Below are positions 54,660 through 64,000 of a DNA stretch of 64,000 nt, piece by piece (positions within the stretch are counted from its first letter, which is position 1; each line of letters starts with the position of its first letter). The notes beneath the pieces were generated by a model. That model was not told the origin of the DNA. It saw only the letters and a program-made list of their open reading frames with translations, and made no database searches. The translations under genes were made by a program, and so were the position numbers. The stretch comes from Distichodus sexfasciatus (lineage: Eukaryota > Chordata > Actinopteri > Characiformes > Distichodontidae), in NCBI GenBank assembly GCA_032718565.1, contig JAVGVS010000236.1:310001-374000 (forward strand), read 5' to 3'.

Positions 54660-54842
54660 AGAAAAGGAAGAGCGAGAGAGAGAAAGAGAGGGAGGAAAAA
54701 GAGGAAAGAGCAGAGGAGATTGATCGATAGGCTGACAGAGAGGGAGGGATTGGAAAGAGAATGAGTTGAAAAGGAGAGCAATGGGTTGCCAGAGAGAAAA
54801 AAATGAGCTAGGAGTGAGAGATAGAGAAAGAGAGAGAGAGAG
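54660..54842. repeat. Purine-rich (GA) arm
   Basis: GA-rich low-complexity sequence ending in a pure GA run at about 54825-54842. Confidence 0.85.
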
Positions 54843-54946
54843 TCTTTCCATCAGAGTAGCTTCCTTCAGCAAAGCTGTTTGAATCAGGCCAAATGTCAAG
54901 TGCCTCTCTGCAGCTTTTCCTGCACACACACTCAGATAGCCAGACC

Positions 54947-54980
54947 ACTCTCTCTCTTCCTCTATTCCTCTCTCTCTTTC

Positions 54981-55021
<41 letters not shown>
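54947..55021. repeat. (CT)n arm
   Basis: A CT-rich tract ending in about 30 bases of pure CT repeat. It is complementary in composition to the GA arm about 100 bases upstream. Confidence 0.9.
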
Positions 55022-55023
<2 letters not shown>

Positions 55024-55169
55024 CTTACCAGGACAATGAAGTCTGTCTTCATCTTATTTCCCTCTTTCATACCCTCTTTTATGTTGCTTTTGGAGGTGAC
55101 CGGCACTCTGTTGTTCCCCAACTGTGATTTGGTCCCTGACACCATGTCTGCTTCTGTGTTCAGCTTCTT

Positions 55170-55192
55170 GTGTGTGTGTGTGTGTGTGTGTA
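55170..55192. repeat. (TG)n microsatellite
   Basis: A pure TG tract of about 22 bases. Confidence 0.9.
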
Positions 55193-55508
55193 GCACAGTG
55201 ATGTATCTGAAATGGCTATGGAAATCCATTGAGGTCGCGCCCTGGTATTCACTATGCCTGGCTAACAACAATATGATTATACAGTTTATATTTATTGGGT
55301 TTTTAAAAAAAGGGTCCGTGGGGGCTTCTGTGGACCCCTTGAATCGGCACTCATCTTTATTACAGAATCATGATGCTATGACATTTGACTCACGTCTCAT
55401 TCTGTACAAAACCTGTATGGAAAAAATTGTATAATAATTTTTGACAAGCAAATATCAGTTTTATTTCTTTTTTTTAAAATGATGTATCTGCTCATCTGGT
55501 GACTGTAA

Positions 55509-55514
55509 AATAAA
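55509..55514 (+). terminator. Candidate polyadenylation signal, foxo6
   Basis: AATAAA lies in TGTAAAATAAAACAAAAG and is followed by TTGCTTGTGTGTCTTTCTGTG, a GT-rich downstream stretch. Confidence 0.5.
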
Positions 55515-55515
55515 A

Positions 55516-55714
55516 CAAAAGAGACAATATTTCTTGCTTGTGTGTCTTTCTGTGGGTGTGTGAAAATATGCATGTCCATGAGAGCAATACTCATATGAGG
55601 GCTTTCACAAAGAAAAATGTAATTCATATTTATAATCTGACTGAATGTCTTAAAGCCACAGCAGAAAGGGGTGATGTACTGTACATACTCCTATTTTGTG
55701 GTTTGTATGATTTC

Positions 55715-55746
<32 letters not shown>

Positions 55747-55858
55747 GAGGCTCGTTAACACCCCTGATGCTGTGGCACAGCTGTCTTTGTCCCAGTGGAA
55801 ACATTCTCACTGAGGGACTGGCTGCATCTGCAGTGCCATACTGTTTCACACACACACA

Positions 55859-55898
<40 letters not shown>

Positions 55899-58800
55899 CA
55901 CAGTTGCACATGAGCCTCTTCATACGCATGGAGACACACACAGACACACACACACATATACTTCTGCACCTCTGATGGTCTCTGCTCCTCTCAGGCACTG
56001 GCCTGCCACCGCAGGCACTTGTGCATGAGTGAGAGACAGATTAGAGTAAGAGCGAAACAGCAGTGATAGCATCTGTCCACCTTTTGCCATGCCTTCAACC
56101 ACCACATCCTGGAAAGTTCTTTCTGGTTGTCCCACAAAATAAACTCTAGTTCATGTTTGCCCTGTCCAGATGAGGTCAGAATGCTGGGGGTTTAAACAGA
56201 AGCTTATGAAATGAAACTCGATCTTCAATCATCTCGGTTAATGCATCCAAATTGCTTACTTGATTCCCGTTACAGGGAACACAATAATGTCATACTCAAG
56301 TCTTACAACGCAGAAAGCGCCCATTAGACCCAGGCAATGGGAGCTCCTGGATCAGCATACAGCACTTTTATTTGGAGAGGTGGATTTGTCTTAATGCCGT
56401 GCGCTACCGAGCCAAGCTTTTTTCCTCTGTAGTCATGTAAATCAGTGCGGCCCGATTTATTTCAGCGTTTGATGGATTTATTCTGGCAGAGGAGGTGACA
56501 GCGTGGTGACAGGGTCCCCCCTTTGCTCCCCCACCCACCCTGTTTCTATTGCTATATCTAGTCTATAATGTATTCTATTCACAAATTCTTTTTAGCTCTT
56601 AAGACCCCCCTTTCCCCTTCAGTGGTGTGTTGTGAAAATAACTGCATTATTCATAATCACACACTCATTCTCATTCCATATACGGCGCATCGGCTTTTAC
56701 ATTCAAATCCGTCCAAGGTACGAGGCGCGATTACGGTGAACACGGGCAGGAGGAACGAGCCATGAATGAATGAATCTGCATATGGAGAGTTCATCTGGAA
56801 AAGGAGCTTGAGTACATGGAGTCAGCATTTATTTGAAATGAAACAAATTTCATATGATGGGAAGCAACTGCTTTAATTGTTGGGTAGGAGGGACATAAGG
56901 TTAATAAACTGCCATACTAACTTCACGATTTTTGAAAGGCTATAACGAGGAAGCATTTGTATATGTCACGTCTATAATTCTGTGTTAATAAAAAGATTGC
57001 ACTCTTGTACAAAAAATGTTAATTAAATTTTCCTTGATTACATGCTACAAGGGAAAATTCTTTTTAACTATAATGCACCTTTGCAAAGAACCAGGTATAC
57101 ACCTTGCTGGATGAATAATTCTACAATGGAATAAATTTAACAATGTGAGGAGGAGACTGAGTTTAGTCCATGAAAAGACCTATTGAAAAGTGGTTATGTG
57201 TTGATAGGACATTGATGCCATACCATGTAAGAACATTAGCATTATCTGTTCTCCTATCTTGTCTAAACCCTTTATGCCTTTCCCGCGGTCAGGTGGTGAC
57301 AGGGCAGCCACACAGCTCTTCCCTTGTCGCTGTAGGATGCAAAGGGTGATACTGGTAATCGGCTGTCTGTGTTGCGTACTCCCTTGGGTCCGCTATCATG
57401 AATAATATCAAAGGGGTTTCATAACACAAGCAAACGTGGGCGGAGGTCGTTTGCAGCAGCACTGAGACTTATATGTGGGACACAACCGCCGTCAGCGTGC
57501 TGCTTGCCCACATCAGGAATAATCATTATCTATTCATGTGGCCCTCAACGCTCTCACTGTCTCTTCCCCCTCCCAGAAGCTCCCCAGCAAATAAAACATT
57601 TCTTTTTTGCATCAATTCAACAATTCCACTTGGCTTCAGCGAGGAACAGGCGCTCCCCTGCCGGCTGGGGTCCCGAGTGTTTGAAGCATCTAGGCTGAAG
57701 CGTTCGTTTTGATCAGGCCTCTCGGCGATGGATCCGCCGGATCAGAAAGTGGATCAGGGGCTCCCAGGGGAAAGCCACTTATGCGTGCCACCAGCCAGGG
57801 AGAGAAGTTGCAATTAAGAGTTTGTTAAGATGCCCAAATTTACTTTCAAACCTTAACAGTCTCCGTTAATGCAGACATAGGCCCTGTCTCTTTCTCCTCA
57901 TATTTCTGCTTAGCTACACACACTTGGAGATGACTTCCCTTATACAGATATCCCTACAAACATACACAAAAGAAGGGATATATCTAACATCTTGCTTGCC
58001 CATGCATATACTCTCACCCATGCGCTCTAAAGCTCCCTTTGCCATACACATGAATTGTGAACTGAGATCAGTCAGATGTGCACCAGTTCTTCCCCCTTTT
58101 TTTCCCATGCATACACACGTAACTAAATAAAGAGATGAACAGGTGTTTTGCATATGCCTGTGGACGCCAACAATTTTGAACTCAACAAACCCAATGTTCT
58201 TAACTGCAACACCCACAAAATGGAGCATCCATCCATACAAGAAAAAGAGGTAAGAAGAACATTTTGATAGCACAGTAACACACTATCACAGCATCAGCGA
58301 TGTTACAAGATTAGGATAAAAACGCTCTAATGATGCTCAGTAGACATGGCTATTTTTGCTATTTAGTTACAACATATTTTTGCTATTTTATTACAATGAT
58401 TTGCTTGTAAGTGTTGGAGTTAAGATTTATGGCTATGACTAGGAATTACTGTAGTTTCAGCATCAGATTAGGGGCTCAACTATTCCATGCTTGGAACCTT
58501 GACATGCAACTGACAAGCATATATACTGTTCACTGCATGTAGTAAATAAAAAGCAGTCCCTGTGGATCTTGTTTTTAATAGGAGCAGGTTGTGGGAAGCG
58601 GAGCTGTGGAGATATTTTAGTGACATTTGATTATAATTAGTATGTATGTCTACATTTAATTGCAAATATATTTATAGCTTGGTCAATATCACCAGATCAG
58701 TGTAAGAAAGGCTTAAAATTTGTACAATTGCTATAGAATACAATTTGGCAAATATATAATCTCCCTGAAGCATCTCGGGGCTAAGAGACTTGCTCAGAGT

Positions 58801-60834
58801 CGTTCCTGTCTTTGGCACTTTGGAATTGGAAGCAACATACAGCCTGGCTTGTGCCAATCACCTGCAAACCTCTTTTTGATTTATAGTTGAGTGTTCCACC
58901 AGAAGACCTCCATCATTTTTCAGAATATAGTGATGGCAGTCTGGCTGCAATGCATGTTGAATCTTTTGCAGTTCATTTAGCATTAAGTACCGTCCTGGGT
59001 CTGCATTCCTGGTGACTGGAATTGATGCCTGTGAGCTTTATTGAGTTGTCAGACTAAATGTAAAATCTTTTGCCAAGTTATTTGTTCTGCAATGTAATGT
59101 AAAGAGCATCAATGAACTGTCCAGCATTACCTGCCCGTTTCTTTTATCTCTAAGTTCTGTTTCCGTCTAGACTTTTACTAGACCATCATAAAAACTTTCG
59201 TTTCGTGTTGGCTTCTCTTCATCCCTTAAGGCATGCACTTAATTATTTTCCTGCATGGTCCAAATGTGCTTCACTAGCAACACATAGACAGATGGCTATA
59301 TATTCTCCTAGAGAATACTGTGATACTGAGCAGTATTCATGCATCATGATTTAGTTGCAGCTTTGTAGTTGTTTCATGGTGTTACTGTTCCAAACCACAT
59401 TTAAAAAAAATGTAAGTAGAACTTATCAAAAGATGATCTGAATTCAGGTTAACATAGGAATCATACTTATAACTTTTGTTGGCCAATTTGACAAATACTG
59501 TCTTTTTAGTGATGAAGTCTCATGAGTTTAGTGGAATAAATGGAAATTATTTTGTCCTTTAATGAATGGCACCTCGCTGTTGAACATCGGCTAGTGCATC
59601 CACTCCTGGGAAGGTTTTCTCCAGCATCATACCATGGAATGAGGTATGAAGTATTGAAAAAGACATTTCTCTTTTCTGGGCCAAATCATTCATTTTGTAC
59701 AGAAAATTCTTTGGATTAGGAATAATTGTAACAGCTTACTTTTAAAATGTCTCACAGGGAACAAAATGATCAAAGTAAAACTTACAAAGAATGATAAAAT
59801 AGTGGTAAAATTAGGTTTACATAAGTAATTAAAGAGGTAAAAACTAGGCTCTTCCATAAATGTCTGGTATTAAAGAATCAGCTGTAATTGCACTGACTTG
59901 GCCTGATTCGGTAAAAAGGTAGATTAGTCTTTGGCACTTTATTCATCACTACTGGAGAGAATGAAAGCTATTAGTGTCCCTTACTCAATAATTCTCTCTC
60001 TCTATGTGTGTGAGTAAGTGTGTCTCTGGCTGTTTAGGTTTGATGGTGTTAATAATAGCTTATGTGTTAACATTCCTGTCAATCACAGCGACTGCGCGTG
60101 TGTGTGTGTGTGGTGGAACGAGTCACATCGAGATCTCACAAAAGCTCAACTTGGTGCACTGCAGCTCTCATGAAAAGAATTGTCGGGCAAAAAAAATCCA
60201 TTTGTGGTGCACATTTTCAAATAGCAACTTTAATCTACAAAGTTGTCGTCTTGGGGCAATAGAATCTGACAACATCCAGCAAATGCAGGTGAATTGCACT
60301 GTTATTTTGAAGATGAAGAGAGTGTCGTCACGTCGCAAAAGGCAGAGCAGTGACAGTTTTTGGCTGCATCTGTCACAGAGAGCTCATTTTTACAGTTGGC
60401 TCCAGCTCGTTCTGAGTCAGAACTCAGTGAGTGATAGGCCTAATCACTACTGCTAGATGACTGACTTGTGCTTTAAGTTATGGCTGTTGATGCTTCAAAA
60501 ACCCAAGCCATGGACAGGGGGCTATTTTTCATCTTCTATCAGTCACAGCATGTAGCTTCACAGAGCAAGAGGGCGTTCCTGTGCCATCTCTGATATTCTT
60601 ATAATAATCTGTGTGCTCGTGAGTGAAGAGATGAGTAGCGGGAGAGTAATTTACATCGTGAAAGGCGCAAGAATGTCACTCTGCCTCACAATTCAGTTTT
60701 CTCATAAGGTTTAGATAGTCTAGTTTGTCACAATTTTGTATGCAGTTCTTTAGTACTTTTCGAACATCCGTGTCCCACAGTGAAAATGTAAATTTAGGAA
60801 ATTTGCAAATCTAAGGTCCTTGGATGAAAATGGG
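55516..60834. other. Non-coding DNA downstream of foxo6
   Basis: No exon with a convincing frame and splice sites is visible. Apart from the TG/CA tracts it is unique AT-rich DNA. Two blocks (about 56240-56520 and 57280-57780) are poor in simple repeats and could be regulatory. A weak repeat-like patch lies near 58770-58880. Confidence 0.6.
55719..55905. repeat. (TG)n and (CA)n microsatellites in opposite sense
   Basis: A TG tract at about 55719-55745 is followed about 100 bases later by a CA tract at about 55849-55903. The two are complementary and could pair. Confidence 0.9.
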
Positions 60835-61075
60835 TTTGGAAATATTTTGCTGTATTTTATTCTGTTTTCTGTATAACTACTATAATGTTGTGTTGTTGCT
60901 AATGAATGAAAAACTGACTATAAGCATGACTTTCCTCACAAAGGCTGTGTGGTTAAGCAGCCGCCCTGAAATCGGCTTTGACAGCCCATTCTCGACCTTT
61001 TCTTGGAGTGGGGGTCACTGAACAAATAACAATGACAAAAGCACGAAACCACAAGTACTTGGTTGCAAGAAATTT
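60835..61075. repeat. Diverged duplicate segment, copy A
   Basis: Copy A shares a shuffled but collinear series of words with 62449-62668: AATGAAAAA, GCTGTGTG, CTGAAA, AATGACA.AAGCAC and AACCACAAG.ACTTG. Both copies lie in the same orientation. Confidence 0.65.
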
Positions 61076-61465
61076 ACTTTTGAAGACAACACCGAGAATG
61101 AGTGTCAATGGTGATCAGAGGTCAAATGCTGTAATTCCATATAATACTTTCATTCTATTATGCAAATTAATACATACTATTAGTAAGCATATTCACTATC
61201 TGAAGTTAAAGATATACAGTATATCTCTGACAAATCTCATCACATTTTTTCACAAGTCACCTTCCAATCACAGAGCACAGTATATTTGACTTTGTGATTT
61301 TACATAAGGAAATAGAAACAAAAGAATTCTAACAAACCATTTTTAAACTGATGTCAGATTTAGGCTCTCTATTAGCAGTATCATGTCAGACTGCCTTTGC
61401 CATCCAGCTCACACACAAAGAAAGGAAGACAGAGAGGGAGAGAGAGAGAGAGAGAAAAAGAGAGG

Positions 61466-61497
<32 letters not shown>

Positions 61498-62448
61498 TCT
61501 AAACCGAAGCGATAGACATCTCATTACACTTTCATGTGCCGCTAAGTGCCGCGGGCCTGCTGGCTGGTCACGTGGCGTGAGGCAGCGAACTTCAATGATT
61601 TAGGGAGCCATTCTCCCCGAGGCAGGTGCCCGTGTGCGCGCTCCCCGACGTTAATTAATTTCTCACTCGTCACATTCGCCTATACCTCCCTGCAGCTAGC
61701 TCCTCTCTTCTGTTCAAGGTAGCATCTTACACGCCCCTTTCACTGCTCTCCCTTTTTGAAGGACCCTGGTCCGATCCAACAAATCTGAAGGTTCCCACTC
61801 TGCGGAGACGAATACAGCATCTGATCAAAAGCTGGAACGAAGTCCTCTTTCGTTTATCTTGAGAGTTCTTGATGACTCCTGAGTAACTTTCTTTTAAGAA
61901 AGTGTATCAGAGGCGATGCTGTTCACTGCGTTGGTGCCAACAGATAATGTCCTACTGTTTCCACACCTGTCAGTCTTGGCGTCTGAGGGAGGTAAGAGCT
62001 TGCGCTCTGCAGCCAGCGTGCCGCGAGGAGATATGACTAAGAGCATCGTACACAGGAGGCAGTAAAAGGTCATGCTGACCTACAGCAAGCAGTCTGCACA
62101 CGCCGTCTGCTCCGACAATGCTGACAGTCAATGAAAGAGTAAAAGAGTTGTAAAATATAGATGAATACATGGTCGCGGTCTGTGCTCCCCGTCTCGCTCT
62201 CTCTCTCTTGAACACACTCTCTGATCTCTCTTTCTCTCTCTCTCTCACACACATACACACACTATCCCTCTAAGGAGCGAAGCTGAGTCACAGGGCCTTG
62301 CATATCATAGGCAGGGGGAGATGACAGGTAAGGGGCAGAGGAGAGCAAAGTACATAGACATAAAGATTATGAATTAGACAAAAGTAAATATGATTTCTGG
62401 CAAATTGACAAAAATGAGGTAGATGAAATTAGATGAAAACAGCTTTGG
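61076..62448. other. Non-coding DNA between the duplicate segments
   Basis: No gene is seen. A CpG-bearing, repeat-poor block at about 61500-61760 stands out from the AT-rich surroundings. A CT-rich stretch lies at about 62195-62250. Confidence 0.6.
61435..61497. repeat. (GA)n and (GT)n microsatellite
   Basis: GA runs flank a short GT run of about 16 bases at about 61466-61482. Confidence 0.9.
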
Positions 62449-62668
62449 AATTGTTTGTGTGTTTTATTCTGGTTTTATTTAAAATGAGAACGCTTCTAAA
62501 TGTTTGCTAGCAAATGAAAAATGGACTTCAAGAATGATTTTTCTTCCCACACAAGCTGTGTGACTAAACAACTGCTCTGAAACCAGTCTTGATCGGCCAT
62601 ACTCAAGTTTTTTATGGGTCATCAGACAAATGACAGAAGCACAAAACCACAAGCACTTGTTTTAATGA
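62449..62668. repeat. Diverged duplicate segment, copy B
   Basis: This is the partner of 60835-61075, with the same order of matching words and many substitutions and small gaps. It is an old interspersed repeat or local duplication. Confidence 0.65.
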
Positions 62669-62817
62669 TATTTAAGTTATAAAGGAATAGTTGGATGGTG
62701 GATTAGTTTTGTATGATATTTTCTTCGTAGCAAGTTGATTATTGTTATTTTTTATATATGAGTATATTTGTAAGTTGGTTATAGTTATATTTAGGTATAT
62801 GAAGTGAGTGACTGAAG

Positions 62818-63020
62818 TGTCATAAAGAACACACCACAGCACAGCACATGAAATGTGACCTCTGCATTTGACCCGTCTGTGAAGGATAAGTGGGCAGCTG
62901 ACATGGGCATTGCATGAGGAGCAGTGCTTGGGTACCTTGCTCCCGAATACCTCAATGGTACCTTTACTGTCCAGGATTCAAACCGGCAACCTTCTGATCA
63001 CGGGGCAAACAACTGTTACA
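62818..63020 (-). mobile_element. tRNA-derived SINE, copy 2 (minus strand)
   Basis: Read on the minus strand it has the B box GGTTTGAATCC (plus-strand 62974-62984), then AGTAAAGGTACC, GAGCAAGGTACC and GCAGAGGTCACATTTCATG. These match copy 1 in the pdik1l intron in order and spacing. Confidence 0.82.
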
Positions 63021-64000
63021 CCTGCCAACTGTCCCTGTGGAGTGACAGAATTCAGTAATACATATTTGACAATACATATATTATTTCACTGAGACAACTG
63101 CCCATTTTTAACCAAGAACCTTTCTGTCACCAAAGTTCTAAAACCCCTATATTTTTTACCAAGACTTGTTTTTTTAATACAGATACAGTAGGTAGCTAGA
63201 TCTGCGCTACAAACAGGACATGCAACATGAAAGATACCAGTGTCATGCATTGTGTTTTTCAAAATGTTAACATGGATGATGAAGTATTCACCACTGTTCC
63301 TCCTCTTCGGCTTCCTTTTGAGTATATGGCTACATCAGCAACTTAAGGTAGCTCGGCCACAGGAGTCTGAGCACTTCCACCTTTATCTCCATTCTCTTTA
63401 TAACTTCTCTTTCTCTCTCTCTCTTTCTTTCTTTGTTCAGTAACCTTTCTACATACACTCCTCAGCTAACTTACATGATGCAGCCATTGAGTCACTGCGC
63501 ATGTGTGTGGGCAGTTGTTTAAACATCTGTGTGTATGTGTGTGTGTGAGTGTGAGTCTGACTATGAACACATACATTTTAATGTCACACGCAGTACTCAC
63601 TCATGAAAATATGTGCTCATAAAAACTTCCTAAATGTGTTTGTGTGTGTTCCTGTGCACAGACATGCACATGTGGCCAGTTTACACAAATTGTGTGTGAG
63701 TGTGTATGTGCGCTCCGGTGCTCACCAGGAGGCTATGATGTACCATCATGAGGAATGAGCGTGGGGAGGTTTAGGCCCGATCCACCGACACTCTCAAAGC
63801 ATTTACTCCCCAAAGTCTCAGCGCATGAGGAATTAAACCCACTAGACACAGGGAGCCTCAAATCATGCCCAAGTTGTGCATAGTCATATTTCATATTAAA
63901 CGCAAGCTATTTGTTTGTCATCTCTCTCTGAGCTGTTGTCCTCCTTGGTGGGCAAACTCCTACAAAGCCCCAGACTGAATAATTGATTGGCACATCTGAA
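63021..64000. other. Non-coding right end of the window
   Basis: AT-rich DNA with short GT-rich runs near 63530-63550 and 63640-63710 and a CT run near 63410-63435. I see no exon. Confidence 0.6.

Larger units (their letters stand above)
52785..55515 (+). other. Probable foxo6 3' untranslated region
   Basis: Non-coding sequence follows the stop, with T-rich and GT-rich patches. AATAAA at 55509-55514 is a good polyadenylation candidate after a long T/A-rich stretch. It holds a purine-rich arm (54660-54842) and a pyrimidine-rich arm (54947-55021), and a quiet AT-rich block near 53920-54240. The 2.7-kb length is an inference. Confidence 0.5.

Noticed and set aside
54621..55271. A 216-residue minus-strand open frame in the foxo6 3' region
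   Set aside because: Most of it is translated GA/CT and TG microsatellite (Arg-Glu and Ser-Leu runs). It is a low-complexity artefact.

Overview
The window is vertebrate nuclear DNA, almost certainly from a ray-finned (teleost) fish. The genes have GT-AG introns and encode proteins close to human ones. The spaces between them carry fish-type mobile DNA: a CR1/L2-like LINE, tRNA-derived SINEs, hAT elements with 8-bp target duplications and a Tc1-like inverted-repeat element. CA, GA and AT microsatellites are very dense. There is no operon, CRISPR array or other prokaryotic feature.

Four protein-coding genes lie on the plus strand. From left to right they are pdik1l (two coding exons, complete 341-residue kinase), an rpa2-type gene (nine coding exons, 249 residues, replication protein A middle subunit), ppp1r8 (seven coding exons, 349 residues, the PP1 regulator NIPP1) and foxo6 (two coding exons split by a 22-kb intron, 714 residues, forkhead factor). 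All reading frames join in phase at the splice sites given below. Human PDIK1L, PPP1R8, RPA2 and FOXO6 all map to 1p34-p36, so this is a conserved block. I know of no shared pathway joining the four products; the grouping is syntenic.

Layout: 1-7980 pdik1l with a SINE in its intron and a long 3' untranslated region; 8285-11567 a decayed LINE, then its duplicated tail beside a 10-N assembly gap; 12660-15757 rpa2-like; 16560-20552 ppp1r8 with recognisable housekeeping promoter motifs; 20553-28589 intergenic DNA and the foxo6 upstream region, with a hAT element and purine tracts; 28590-52784 foxo6, whose intron holds another hAT element, a BED-finger transposase remnant, a Tc1-like element and many microsatellites; 52785-55515 probable foxo6 3' untranslated region; 55516-64000 non-coding, with a duplicated 230-bp segment and a second SINE copy.

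The points most worth a second look are: the divergent rpa2 gene, which keeps the Ser33-type SQ site but not the Thr21 or CDK-type sites; the half-kept third AKT motif and the His/Asn-rich tract in foxo6; two hAT elements that share a core but have different termini; and complementary purine/pyrimidine arms in the foxo6 3' untranslated region. I found no evidence for a wholly new biological system.
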